From assembly GCF_020497125.1 (NCBI RefSeq), contig NC_059077.1, positions 35,229,340-35,293,339 on the forward strand: 64,000 nt of DNA. Direction: 5' to 3'. A model generated the notes under the pieces. That model saw only the letters and a list, made by a program, of their open reading frames with translations. It was not told the DNA's origin and searched no databases. This document shows positions 12,561 through 24,946 of this stretch, one piece after another; within the stretch, counting starts at the first letter, position 1, and the number at the start of each line of letters is the position of its first letter. Made by a program: the position numbers and the translations under genes. This DNA is from Mauremys mutica. Its lineage: Eukaryota; Chordata; Testudines; Geoemydidae.

Positions 12561-12794
12561 AACCATCTCTGTCCTTGGGCAACAGTCAACAGGAATGTAT
12601 GTGAGGCAGAATTTGTCCCATTTTCTTTATACTGTCTCTTCTTTTTCTTATTTAGTTGCTATTTCATGCTTGTTTAACACATTAATCTAACATAACTTAA
12701 TTGTTTTATCGTGCTGAGATGAAAGGAAACTGGTTATGCAACCACAGCTTGCTCGTTGCAGAACATAAGCTGGCAAAGAAAATATATAAATGTG

Positions 12795-12941
12795 CAAAGA
12801 ATCCTGTGGCACCTTATAGACTAACAGACGTTTTGCAGCATGAGCTTTCGTGGGTGAATACCCACTTCTTCAGATGCAAGGTGCCACAGGATTCTTTGCT
12901 GCTTTTACAGAACCAGACTAACACGGCTACCCCTCTGATAC
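12795..12941 (-). mobile_element. Penelope-like element (PLE) derivative, complete foldback insertion
   Basis: The insertion is bounded by a perfect 12-bp duplication, TATATAAATGTG at 12783-12794 and 12942-12953. Inside, bases 12795-12880 are the tail of the PLE family seen at 57097 and 45871. Bases 12881-12941 are the other part of the same tail in opposite orientation. The two halves overlap by a 22-bp perfect inverted repeat (12794-12815 with 12878-12899). On the minus strand it carries a hammerhead-like core (12836-12873), but the base at the expected cleavage position is G rather than A, C or U. Confidence 0.8.
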
Positions 12942-15723
12942 TATATAAATGTGGTAAATCGGCCAGCAGAGGGAGCCAATTAATGTCATGTTAATATTGA
13001 TGTGGTGAAAATAGCTATGGAATTCAAACAAGTTAGTTCATATAAAACTCTGCGTACAGGAAAAATACTAAGCATCAATTTGTCAGCTTTTTTCAACAAA
13101 AAGAAATGTTACTTATAAAAAAGAGCTGTTAAACATAATATATTGTATATGGAATATCAGTGCTTTAAAAATGTATTCATATTAATCTAAGTTCTACATC
13201 ATTGCTGAATGAAAATCTCATTTAAACCCTAAACCTGACAACACTTTTTCACACCCTTAAAACATTCTGGGACATGTAAAACATTTTGGAAAATTTTGAA
13301 AATTGCACATGCCCCATTGTATATGCAAAAATGTCTGTATAGAAACGCCTAAATTGCTGCCACAGTTGCTGTGACCATACTTGTCATGTGTCTCTCATTT
13401 CAAGGGACAGCTCCCATTTTACACAGGATTGGTGTCCCTTCACTTACACTGTTTAAACTATTTACATCAGAAATCAAGACTCATGAGCTAAGAGTTATTT
13501 ACACCAAAAGAATCACTCAGCATTTTAAGTTTCCTGCATGAATTTTTGTTTTAGTTGCTGTTTCCCTCATTTGTGGTCCTTGTGATATACTGTATCCAAC
13601 CGGTTGAGAGTTGTGACCATTACTATGCACATAAACTAAGTAATTGCACAAGCAAATGGCCAATTAAACACACTGTCAGATTGCCAGCACTGGAGAGCGT
13701 TTAGTTATAGCACACACCGGGCATTGGTAGCATGATTAAAAAGCTCCAAAGCACCTGTCTACATGATACTTTTCTGGGGGAAAGACTTGCTAGACTGTCA
13801 TTACTTTTATGGACTCAGAGACCTGTGTTATATGAAAGTCATTTGATGAAAAGCAGAACCAGGGGCTTTGGTTGCTGAATGTCTCTGATAAGCGGAGGAC
13901 ACTTTTGTTCAGGCCTAGTCGTGAGGTGTTCTTTAAATGGATTTAAACTTTCCAAAGGTCGCCCAAAGCCACAACCAAAATCAGTACAACCAGAATATCT
14001 CGGGAAAGCATCTGTGCTGAGAGCGCAGAGCACTAGATAGCTGCACCCCAAACCTGTGCATGCTGGTATAACCAGGTATAACCCCTTAAATTTTTTTTGA
14101 AAAATTGGCCACCATAAGGGAAGGATTAGCATTAGCATTAACCTACATTACAATGGCTGCCGTGTGAAGGATGCTGCTTACAGCACAGCTGTTCCCTGAC
14201 TCAATGTCAGTGATGTATAGGGGATCTAATGGTATTTTAACTCTTGTCCCTAAATTTATCTAAACCCTTGGACCTGTCCCAGTCTTTAGCATGGTTCAGC
14301 TAGTGTAGGCCCCATGTGCACTACAAAACAGAAGCACGTTGTAATCAGCTCCCTGACCCTGTTTTAGGATAGATGACCCATTGAAGGGTGATGATAATCA
14401 TGCCACCACTTTTGAATGATTTTGTCCCACTGGCTCTAAAGCTTTGTCTGTTGTGCACTGCTTCATAAGAGAGCAAGCCTCTCACAGACCCACCTCTCCA
14501 ATCCCCTGCTACTCCTCAAAATATTTTATTCTCCAGACCCCCAACAAAGAGCTGTGACAGACCACTGGCTTGTCTTCACTAGAACATTAGCTTGGGATCG
14601 AACACAACCATGAGAAGTCATTTTAGTAAAACACCACATAGCAGCCAGTGTAGACAGGGATGAACTGTGTTTAACATCACATCAGCTGGTTGTGGGCAAA
14701 CATTACTGAAACCATAGAGTTGCTCTTGATGAGCTGATGTGTTAAACACCACTTGCTCCCATCTACACTGACTGCAGAGTTGAGTTCAACATCATGATAC
14801 TTAGCATGACTCCTTAAGTTCATGTTCTAACCCAATCTTATTGATAGAGCCCTGCAAATCTGCTTTATATGCGCGGACCATGTCTGCGGATCACTGATCG
14901 GATGCAGATACAAATTTTGTATCCATACAGTGCTCTACTTATTTTCTCACAAATACAAACCCCTGGAGTCTAGGCTAGAGACTGTTCTGCCCCTTTCTTA
15001 ATCTCTTTGCTTGCCATTTCCTCCTCCCTCCTCCTTCCTTCTCTTTGGTAAACAAGTTAATGAGCATCCTAACAAGTCTCTGCAAAACCAATAAAGGCAT
15101 AAGGGGGATAAGGGAGAGAAGGCAGCTGCTCAGGTTGTTTATATGTCTCAGGGCCAGCATTTGCATGGCTTTACAATCGTGGTAAATCTATGCTTGCCTG
15201 TACTCACACAATGTACTCACAACTCCCGAGTCCCACGTTTTTTAATGAGGATTCCAGCTGCTCATACCTAGTTTTAAATATAGTGAAAAATAAACATGGT
15301 TGCTGATTGGAACCAGCAGGGCAGAGAGAGCTATTCACCAGATCCTAACCCTCTGAAAGTTACAGGGAAGCTAAAGGGGAAAAGGGCCAGTACATCTGGA
15401 CTTTGGGTCCCCAAGGCTGCAAGGCCTGAGGTCCAGTGTGTGACTTTTCCTTCTGACAGCCCCACCTCCAAAAGTGCTGTGTCATATCAGCTCAGAGGTG
15501 GCGAGTTATTTCCTTTTCCCACCCTCCTCCTATAGGCTTGTGTCCAGAGCTGGTTGATGCATTTGTGGAGAGTGGTAAGGAAAGAGTGCATGGAAAGAGT
15601 TTCCTCTTAAACAGGAAGAGGGGAGAACCTGAAGCTTGCCCTAGCCAGAGTATAATAAAGTGAGAAGAAAGCTCAGTTCTGCTAGCACGTCTAGTAGTTA
15701 CCATGCCAGAGCTCTGTCAGTAC

Positions 15724-15973
15724 CAGCGGCGGCTCCAGGCACCAGCGCTCCAAGCGCATGCCTGGGGCAGCAAGCCGCAGGAGCGCCCTGCCGTTTCCTG
15801 CGAGGGCAACAGTCAGGCTGCCTTCGGCGGCGTTCCTGCGGGAGGTCCTCCAGTCCCGTGGATTCGGCAGCAGGTACGCCAAAGCCACGGGACCGGGGAC
15901 CTCCTGCAGGCACGCCACCGAAGGCAGCCTGCCTGCCGTGTTTGGGGCGGCAAAAAAGCTAGAGCCGCCCCTG
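15724..15973. mobile_element. Non-autonomous hAT-type element, family B copy 1
   Basis: Flanked by GTCAGTAC (15716-15723) and GTCAGAAC (15974-15981), 7 of 8 identical. The ends CAGCGGCGGCTC and CAGGGGCGGCTC (read inward) are inverted repeats. The interior is about 65% GC and open in several frames with no coding character. Its sibling is at 55702-55961. Confidence 0.85.
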
Positions 15974-16879
15974 GTCAGAACGAAGCAGCTCATGTTACAC
16001 AGCACACTGCCCTGGAGCCTGAGTAACAAACATCACACTAGCATGCCCACCTGATGGGGCCAACATGGGTGTGGCACCTTATTGCAGCTACAGATTTGGC
16101 AGCCTTGAAGGGGAACAGGGAGAGTCACCAAGAGTTGTAAGAGGGGCAGCAAAGGGAAAGGAGATGGAGAGAAGTGGAGGAGGGGGACAGAAAGAGAAAG
16201 AGCATCCTGATGCATCATCCAAACACAACATTCTCACCCAGGCAACACTTTTGACATTATAGGCTTCTCAGTTGTATCAGCTTCTGTTCCATTCAGCTTC
16301 CTCCACTCTGCTTGCTCTCGGGCTTTGTCATGTCGTGCGCCACTCTGCATTGTCTCTTCCACTTCTGCTGCACAGAACATCACAGGTGGTGGGAACAGGG
16401 TGTTCCATGAGCGGCTGCTGTCTTTATGATCACAAGGGAGCTTCCTCATCGCAGACACCTGCTCACACAGAAAAACAGCAATGGAAAGACACCGAACCAG
16501 GGATCAAAGTAGATAGATCTGATGTTCAGAAGTGCAGTGTCTCTGGGCCCACCTAATGAAATATTTCAAACATGAATCAGCAGGGGAGGAGAGGTCTGTG
16601 ACACAGATGTCTGCAAAATATTCATAGTGAAATGAAAAACAAACGGGGCTGAGGAGTTTGCACTTCTTGAAACCTTTTGTTAAGGGACCTCACCACACAT
16701 TTTTCTAGCAAAAATGGGCCAATTTCTGAATGTAAGTGAGCTAATTTTTTATATAAAGATGGCATCTGCCTTAAAAATTATGTGAAAATTCACATTTTCA
16801 GTGGAAACAAGGCAGCCATTTTGTCTTTGATAGCGTTATTGCTGAGTGCAACAGAGTATAATTTGGTCCAGTTGCTCTG

Positions 16880-17250
16880 TTCTCTCATCCCCAGCTCTGA
16901 TGCATTCTGCCCCCTTTTGTCTCCCCTTCACTCTGTATCACTCTCTTCCCTCCCATTGCTGCTTCTCTGGTTCAAGGTATTTTATCCACCTACATCATTG
17001 CCTCATTTACATGCTACAGCTTATACCCTTCTTTTTTGCTTGCGCTAATTATCCTGTCCTACCTCTGACCCACCCGATCACCCTCTTCTTTTCTCTGAAC
17101 CCCACTCCACCCCCAACTTTCCAGGCGCTTTCAGCTTCATTCGCCCAAATTGTGTCCTTCCCCAACCCTTCATGTTCCAGTCCTTTTTCCTCTCCCCCTT
17201 CTCCTCTTGCTTCTTCACCACACATCAACTCCCCTCCCTTTCATCAGCCC
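16880..17250. repeat. Pyrimidine-rich tract on the + strand
   Basis: A roughly 370-base stretch in which C and T strongly predominate, with many CTTC, CCTC and TTCTC runs. It leaves two long overlapping open frames, up to 168 codons from 16846, with serine/proline/phenylalanine-rich products. The composition explains these better than a gene does. No tandem unit is clear. Confidence 0.6.
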
Positions 17251-17549
17251 CCCTTGTTCTGCCTGAAGTACATGGACGTAGGGAAAGGAGCAGCTAACAA
17301 AAGAACGGCTTTGTTGTGTGCTAAGCAGAGAATGAGGCACCCCTCTGACTAGTACTCAGCTTTCAGCTTTGCCTCTTTGCTTCATGGGAAAAGGAGCAGA
17401 AAGGTGGATTGGGAGCAACACAAGCAGTGCTCCCACACTACCCAAGGGATCAAAGGAGGTGGCAGAGCTGGTTTGTAGTGGTATGCTGCTCTTCTATACT
17501 ACTGCAGTCTTAGGTACACCAATGTAATGTTTAACTGCAGTGTAGACAC

Positions 17550-18244
17550 CAGGAGTGAAAGTAACTTAAAGGACTTACTGGTACTCTGGAGTCCTTAGGA
17601 GGGGGCGGGGCCTCAGCCAGAAGAGGCGTGGCCTCAACCGGAAGAGGTGGGGCCTCTAAATCCCCGGACACTTTAAATCAGAATTTAAAGGGCCCAGGGC
17701 TGGGTCTGTGGTAGCAGCACCTGGGAGCCCCAGGCCCTTTAAATCACCCCAGGAGCTACCAGCTGCAGAGGCAGCTGGGAGTCCCAGGCATGATTTAAAG
17801 GGCCCGGAGCTCTGGCTGCCGCTACCACCCTGGACCCTTTAAATCGTCCCTGGAGCCCTGCTGCTGGAGCCCTGGGGAGGCAGCGGCTGGTCTCAGGCAG
17901 CGATTTTAAGGGCCAGGGGCTCAGCCGCCACAGCCCCGGATCCTTTAAATAGCCGCTGGAGCACCACGGCTGCTACCCAGGGATCTGGAGATGATTTAAA
18001 GGGATGGTAGCTGTGGCAGGCACCCTGGGCCCTTTAAATTGCTGCCTGAGCCCTGCCGCCGCCGCTTCTCCAGGGCTCCGGCAGCAGGGCTCTGGTGGCA
18101 ATTTAAAGGGCCCGGGGCTCCAGCCACTGCTGGGAGCCTCAGGCTCTTTAAATTGCTGCCAGGGGAAGCCGATCTGCCCCGGTACAGTGCACTAGCTCTT
18201 GCCAGTACGCCAAACCGGGGCGTACCAGCTTACTTCTACCTCTG
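17550..18244. mobile_element. Non-autonomous hAT-type element, family C copy 1, with TTTAAA array
   Basis: A perfect 8-bp duplication GTAGACAC flanks it (17542-17549 and 18245-18252). The ends CAGGAGTGAAAGTAA and CAGAGGTAGAAGTAA (read inward) are inverted repeats. Inside, about ten TTTAAA sites alternate as CCTTTAAAT and ATTTAAAGG at roughly 40-80 bp spacing in otherwise GC-rich DNA. A shorter relative lies at 32737-33088. Confidence 0.85.
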
Positions 18245-20993
18245 GTAGACACCCTTTGTGACCCAGAGGTTAACATCAGGCTTGGGCTTCAATAATCCAG
18301 CAGGCGAAGTGAACTACAGAGCCAAGGGCCCTCCACAGGAAACATGCTAACTCCAGCCTCAGGTACTCAAATCTAGGGACCATCTGTAAACGTGGGCCGT
18401 CTGATCTTAGCTGTGTGGTAATTCATGGAGAGAGGCAGATTCTCCAGTACCCAGAATCCAAACCAGATTGTTTGTTGTACAAAGACCAACATCATAATTG
18501 CATCCTGAAGCAAGTGAACAGGTTCTCTGTGGCTCACATCACCAATCAACTGACCTTCAAAGCTAGCCCCACATAGAGCACCTTGCATAATCCAGGCTGG
18601 AGGTACCAAAAGCATGGAGAACAGTGGCTATGTCTGCATAGAAGAAATGGCCACCATCATCTTACCAGATCCAGATGGGGAAAAAAGTGACTTTTGTCTA
18701 CTGAGGCAACCTGAAAATCAAAGTGCCAACTGGGAATTCAAAAGCAACCCTAAATTATGAAAGGTGAAAATACCAGCCCCTTTAGATTCTTCCAGCAGCA
18801 TCACCTTTGTCTTTGACATAGTTGGGGGGGTGGGGGCGGGGAATGATTTACAAATCTAAGCATTGAAAACAATACACTGGCCATTGACATGATTAGTAAG
18901 AATGATTTGCTGAGCACTGACATTGTATTTAGTGTTATATAAAACCTGGTTTCTCCACTGAGGATCTTATAGTCTAAGAAAGCAGATGATACAAATGTTC
19001 CACTATAATAATCATAAGTGTTTTATATGAATTAATTGTTGTGTATTATGGTAATGCTTAGAAGCCTCAACTAGGTCAGGGCCCCATTGTGCTTGGCACT
19101 GTCCAAACAGATGAAATAGCCGTCCTTGTCCCAAAGCACGTGGGACAAAATCCAGTCCTGGGCAAGATTCTGATTTTATTTGCACTGTCATAAAACTGGA
19201 GTAAGTTCAGTGATGGCAGTAGAATTACTGTAGATTTACACTGCTGTACAGGAGGGAAGAATTTGTCCCAGCAATTCCAGACCAAATGTACAATCTGTCA
19301 GTGGAAAATATAGACTCATCTTACCCGTATATACAGCCTGGATCCTCCATTGTTGTACAATAAGTAGCAGTGATATTGCCAGCCTAGCATATGCTGGGAC
19401 ATCCCTCCAGGCTAAAGCTGACTGTCCACAGCAAGTCTGCTCTGGCACTTTGCCCTATGAAAAGAAGAACAGGTAAGCTCTAAATTACTAATGGCCTGAA
19501 TGTGCATATTATCCTGTTTAGTTGGTGTATTCAACAAGTAATGCGAAGTTATTAGAGTTGCTGCTTTAAATGTAACCTTTTATTAAAAAAAAATAAAAGA
19601 CTAACTCACTGATTAGAAAATACACTATATGAAAAAAATCTATCTATTTACACTGCCCCAGAGCAGTGTAAGGGCAACATGAACATAAATATTTCAAAAC
19701 ATAACGTTGAATGTTGTTTTAAATTTTCTTCCAGAACTCCATATACTTTCCCTTCGGTAGCTGTTAATCTTGATACTAATTAAAAGCAAGAAGACAGACA
19801 TTTTGTTATTGGGTTTCTAACAGCAAACCACAGAGATAAGGTGTATGTCATTAACCAAGGTGAATCAAAAAGACGAAGAATGCTTTGTGAATGCCAATTA
19901 ACTTTTATAATATTACCAGTGAATTTAGTTGTTTTGTGAACCACTTCATTCCAGTTCAGGAATTGGAAAGGGGGAAATCAGTGAAAGAAAGGCTGGTGAA
20001 TTGATGAAGGACAGTCAGGTGACTAGTGTGGTAACTGGCGGGGAGGGTGGAGCTGGAGCAGAGGGGAAAAGTGGGAAGGGAGGAGAGAGGTCAGGCAGGT
20101 GAGAGAATGGGACGATCCAGCAGATAGTGTGGACCCAGTGAGGTGGCAGGCAGACCAGCAGGTTACTTCCAGCTACACTGGGAACCAGCCAGCTGGAGAG
20201 GGCCTTGGAGGTAAAGATGACACAGAGGAACATGCTCATGACATGAGCATAATTCTATTAAAGAATTTCAGTGTAAGCACTCTACCGCATGCTACTTTAG
20301 TGGTGGCACAGTGGGATGAGAGGGTTACAGTACCCACCCACAATTTTTGAAGGAAAACAACTTAAATTTAGAAATATTTTTGCATCAAAACTTGTTTTCC
20401 ATCTACAGATTACATAACAAATTGGAAAAAGCCTTTCTTGATTTGTTTTCTTTCTTCTTGGTTCCTTCCAATTTCAGTCATCTGTTCTGGCATCAGCAGT
20501 AGTGGCCCAATGGCAATGCCCATTACCAGTGGAGCAATACTTATGGGAACATAGTAATTAGAGCTGGAAAAAGACCAATAGAGTAACTGAGTTATTCCCC
20601 TCACAAGAGCTAGATGTAGTCCCATGATATGGGACATTATTAAAATGCTACTGCCCTCAATTTTAGCATAGCACAAAATCAACTATGATGAAATCACCTT
20701 TGAATATGATTTGTGGAAGAGATCAGATTGGGTCAAATGATGATTTCAGCTACTTTGGTGTAAATTAAATGACTTTTGTGTAGTTAGTCTGGATTGACAC
20801 CTGTGCAACAGTCAGGTGGTCAAAATTTAGCTCATACTCTTTATAATATCACTATTTTGCGTGTGCTGTTTCTCTTTCTTGTGCCCTGCCCACCTTTCTC
20901 TCTCTGCTTTTTCCCTTCCTCAGGTGGAGTTAATAGTTACTGAAGGATCTAAGAATGTGTAATGACCAGTGGGTGTTTTCTTTATTTTACCAG

Positions 20994-21181
20994 GTTTTGA
21001 ATTTTTTGAAACAAGTGCCAAGGACAACGTAAATGTCAAGCAGACATTCGAGCGGCTCGTAGATATCATCTGCGACAAAATGTCAGAAAGTCTGGAGACG
21101 GATCCTGCCATCGCTGCTGGAAAACAGAACACAAGGCTAAAGGACACCCCTCCTCCACAGCAACCCAACTGTGGCTGTTAA
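20994..21181 (+). CDS. RAB3C: RAB3C last coding exon with stop and prenylation motif
   Basis: The exon completes a glycine codon with the preceding exon and adds 61 residues before TAA (21179-21181). It opens [11 protein letters not shown], which includes the G5 motif SAK that contacts the guanine base. A Rab3-specific helix follows ([17 protein letters not shown]). Then comes the hypervariable tail [17 protein letters not shown]. The final C-x-C is the usual double geranylgeranylation signal that anchors Rab3 to synaptic or secretory vesicle membranes. The NTRLK plus proline-rich tail is the part that suggests RAB3C; RAB3B is the nearest alternative. The acceptor is a T-rich tract ending ACCAG. 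Length and phase are as expected for the last exon of a protein of about 227 residues. Confidence 0.93.
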
Positions 21182-22299
21182 TACAGTTATCAACAGAGGC
21201 GGCTCCAGTGTGTTCTATTGCCAACAGAGTATTTACAGATGGTCTATAAGCCTTTATTTATACTGTCTTTTTAATTTATTTGGGGACAATGTGTTTATTT
21301 TATGTCAATGGCTGGTGCAATGTGTGCAATTTGTAAGGACTGCCCATTTCTCAGCATCTGGCCTTTGCACGTGGATGGCTAAATGTCTGTCGTTTCTTTT
21401 TATCCTGAGTACATTACACTTACTTCAGCTGGTTCTGTGACCTCAGAACACAGGTCATCTACAACTGACTTTAACTTAATCAGTTTCAAATTATACCATT
21501 TACTTCTTGGTGTAATGATCACGGTATTTAGGCATAAACTTTCTGATGCCATTTAAATTTTCCTTGACTGAAAAATCTATTTTAAAATATTACCTGAATA
21601 TACTGTCTATTCCATGCCTTGTCCAAATAATTTGTCTGAGGCACACTTCCCCAAAGGTAATGCTGTGGCAAATCCATGTCCACCACCGAAATTCACAGTT
21701 ACCTCTACGCCACACATCATGGCCACTTCAAAATTCAGAATGACAGCAGCTGCCTAACCCAAAACACAGGCTCCTACTCCTCAATATAAGGAGAAATTCT
21801 GTTAGCTGCTGGCAGGATAGGGGCTGGCTGTGTTCCAGTTCCATCCAGAAGCCAATTCATTACAATACTAATATAGAAGAGAGTTGTGAAATGTCATTCT
21901 TTAAGTTACCTGCTTTCGATAATGAATATGCTACAGTTCTTGATATTACCCCAGCAGAGCCAAATCTATTGTGTACAGTTATTCATAACCAAAAATAACC
22001 TACTCATATTGTCCTGAAGGTTGCATTATTTTGACCTTTAGGAATTTCATGTTTCATTCTTGAAAATGGTGTCTATATATTAATTTTATAGTCTGAGAGA
22101 ATTCCCTCTGTGTTGATTGCAAAAGCCCATTTCTCTCCTCAGAAGTGCCACTCCTATGGAAGTCAGCAGGATGTGTTTGTGAGGACAGAAATGGATCCAT
22201 TCAATCTGAAAAATAGTTTGATCCAGACATATCTTGCTGAGGGATTTCTTGTGACAGGACAGTCAGAAATTGGCAATGTTTTTAGAAAATTCACAGAGA

Positions 22300-22305
22300 A
22301 ATAAA
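22300..22305 (+). terminator. Candidate proximal poly(A) signal AATAAA
   Basis: AATAAA lies about 1.1 kb after the RAB3C stop. The downstream sequence is only weakly T/GT-rich, so its use is doubtful. Confidence 0.3.
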
Positions 22306-22720
22306 AAGTTCTCCAATGAGTTCTTCCACTAGACCATGTCAGTCACTTCGAAAATCCACAAAAGGCTATGAAGATAGCAGAATGTCCACAGGGTTTTTTT
22401 AAAGCATTTTAAAAAAATAGTCATTTCTCACCATGTTAATAAGCTCTCACTCTACTAATTGGTAGCACTTTGCACCATTGGCTTATCTGGGTCACCGTGA
22501 TATTCCTCAATTAATGACATCACTGATGCAACATTAACTTTTTATTGTTCTTATTAGATCAGCTGTAGTACCAGGATGACATTTCTCAAGCTAGACATAA
22601 CAGAAAAAAGGGAAGAAAAACGGGAAAATGAGTCAGAGCAGCTGCTAATGCCATACCTGACTGTAAGGCAATACCTATACCTTTTTCCTAAGGTAATTTA
22701 TATAATCTCATCAAACACAC

Positions 22721-22940
22721 TAAGGCCATGTCTACACTAGGAATAAAGGTGTAGTTAAGACATTTTATCTAACATTGTAACTATTGTATGTTAAAATCCT
22801 AGTGCAGACAAGATTAACACATTAGTTGGTTGAGGTAAACCCGAGTGTAAACTTGTGTTAAAACTATAACTTGTCTTGGCTACACTAGGATCTTAAACAT
22901 ATCCGTTAGCACTGCTAGCTAGCACCTACACTGTTTTTCT
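22721..22940. mobile_element. MITE of the 'GGCCATGTCTACACTAGG' type
   Basis: The left end TAAGGCCATGTCTACACTAG recurs in inverted or direct fragments inside the segment (near 22800 and 22880), as in degenerate foldback MITEs. The right end is unclear. It interrupts the probable 3' UTR. Confidence 0.5.
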
Positions 22941-23535
22941 TAGTGAAAAATGAGCCACATCATTTGGTACCATGGAAAAACCTGAGGAAAGGGAAATGTT
23001 GCCTATTCACTGCCCTACATTTATCCCTGTTGTGCACAGATTAGTAGGGAAGAGAAAGTGTAATCGAGCAGAGCCAATTTGCCTAGTTCTTGGCATCCAC
23101 ATGGCATGCCAGTCACTACTCTTCCTGGCCCTCTCTCCCAGCTTGATAGCTGTATTCCTCCCGCTGTGGCTATGCATTCCAAGGTACTCTGAGGATAGAA
23201 GTCTTTTGGCCAAAGATTTTTATTGGTTTTCCAATAAAAGAAAAAACATTTTAAGGAAAGCAGATGCTTTCCCAGAAAATGTTGTTGTTATAGAACTGCC
23301 CTCTCCCCCGCCACTCTTTTTTAAATTTTTTACGGAAAAGAGTCTTGAAGGAAAATATTCAACCAGTCCTCTCAACTGAACCAGCCCTGGGAACTTCACT
23401 ACATAATGCCTGGTGCGATGCCATCAACAGTGGTCACTCTGGCTAGCACCATGGTCCTCAGTAGACTATGCATGTTTGATGATGATGACGTGGGAGAAGG
23501 GTAGAGAATAGAAGCGGAAGAGCAAAAAATTAATG

Positions 23536-23660
23536 CATAGATTCCAAACTCAGAAAGAACCACTGTGATCATTTAGTCTGACCTCCTCTATAGTGCTGGC
23601 TATAGAACTTCCCCAAAAGAATTCCTAGAGCAGAGCTGTTAGAAAAAACATCCAAACTGA
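23536..23660 (-). mobile_element. CR1 LINE 3' end fragment, antisense
   Basis: On the minus strand it reads as a CR1 3' UTR: '...GGTCAGACTAAATGATCAC...' leading to a CTATG-type end. The fragment is non-coding. Confidence 0.65.
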
Positions 23661-24908
23661 AGAAGGTGGAGAAGATAGGAGCATGGATTGGTCAGATCCA
23701 TGTGTGTGATCCATGAATGTGTGGGGTGCTCCCGGGACTTCAGGAGAGTGTTGTATAGGTGCAGAGGCCCAGCCACACAAAGCCAATTCGAGGGTCAGGA
23801 CTAATAATAATCACAACAAGTATTTTAAAAACTTTTAATCAGCGGCATTGTTAAACTGGCTACTTGGGGCCAGATTTTAAAAAACTAGCTGCCTAGTCTC
23901 AGTCCAGTTCTTGGTGGCCACATCATAAAATACAGGACCAATCATCACTAATTTGTACCTTTATTGCTAATCTCAGCAGAGAAGTAGGGAACTGAATGGC
24001 CCATGGTAACTCATTGACCTTCTCATACCCAGAGGTCAGGGCTTAGGCCCATTTCTGAGGCCAGGCAGTGCAGAGAAAGCTTGCTCTGCCTCTGCCAGTA
24101 CTATCTGTTCTATGGATACAGAGAGCACATCAGCCTCCAAGGTTTTCAGTCCATCACCAGCACTGAATTTTAAAGAGAATCTTGCCATTTAATGGCTTTA
24201 TGTTCACTGTGGCACAGACTATGTAACTACTCAGTCTGCATGTACAATGGAGGGGTGTGTGGAATTTGAGCTTTGCAGTCTTATTTCTCATTGAGGGCTC
24301 TGGAGGGGATTTGTTGGGGTAAAATACTATATTATTATTACTGTCATTTATTACCTCAATTTAATGGCTGTTAGCAGGAGGGGGAAAAAAACTCTTCTCC
24401 TCTATCACAGTTTAACGGGATAAGAGACCTTGAAGTGGACAAAGCCCCCATTGCCTGGGATCTGAGCCCCATAAGGCCAGCTGAACTACTGCACGACACA
24501 ACCCTTCCAAAGTGCCGACCAAGAATAACATTAGTGCTACAGTAATTGCATGCATGGGTAATACACCATCTTTGTCATGGAGTCACAGTGTCTTTCTCAG
24601 TGCATGGGCAAGCTGTCACTCAGCGTTCCAAATGGAAACAAGTGGAACAAACATAAGAGACTGGGCCCTGCAGTATTCAAATGCATGAACCGATGGGACT
24701 GATCACAATGGCTTGCAAGCCTTTTTGAGCTAAAACTGCAATTGCATGGGCTTAATTCTGACAAAAGTTCATTTTCAGATGTGATAAATGTGCCTGTCCT
24801 TACAGATCAATTAACTTGTAACTGTGTTTGTATTTCATTTTATTTATTTAGACCGATTTGTTTGGTGTCTGAAATATATATGAACTGGCCTGTCTGTTGT
24901 TTTTTTTC

Positions 24909-24946
24909 TCTCTCTCTCTCTCCACACACACACACATATATAAATC
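24909..24946. repeat. Compound (TC)n(CA)n(TA)n microsatellite
   Basis: TC repeats run into CA repeats and then TA repeats, after a T run starting near 24900. Confidence 0.85.

Larger units (their letters stand above)
9112..20993 (+). other. RAB3C: RAB3C last intron (11.9 kb)
   Basis: The intron starts GTAAGAAG and ends TTTTACCAG. Repeats inside it are listed separately: a microsatellite, CR1 and MITE relics at 11.4-12.0 kb, an AT-rich foldback, a PLE insertion and hATs at 15.7 and 17.5 kb. The intervals 9571-11460, 12980-15700, 16000-16870 and 18260-20990 show no gene. They contain only weak traces of old repeats, for example near 10140-10260 and 19060-19270, where degenerate copies of a common reptile sequence resembling a MIR/foldback element can be seen. 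Confidence 0.9.

Noticed and set aside
12795..12941. tRNA-derived SINE as the identity of this short repeat
   Set aside because: The same tail forms the 3' end of elements with a PLE ORF at 57097 and 59650, and clear A and B boxes with the right spacing were not found, so a PLE derivative fits better.
16846..17352. 168-codon plus-strand frame
   Set aside because: Pyrimidine-rich tract; there is no domain, and a second frame is open across most of it.
22972..23379. 135-codon plus-strand frame after the RAB3C stop
   Set aside because: No recognisable domain, and it sits in the probable 3' UTR without splice signals.
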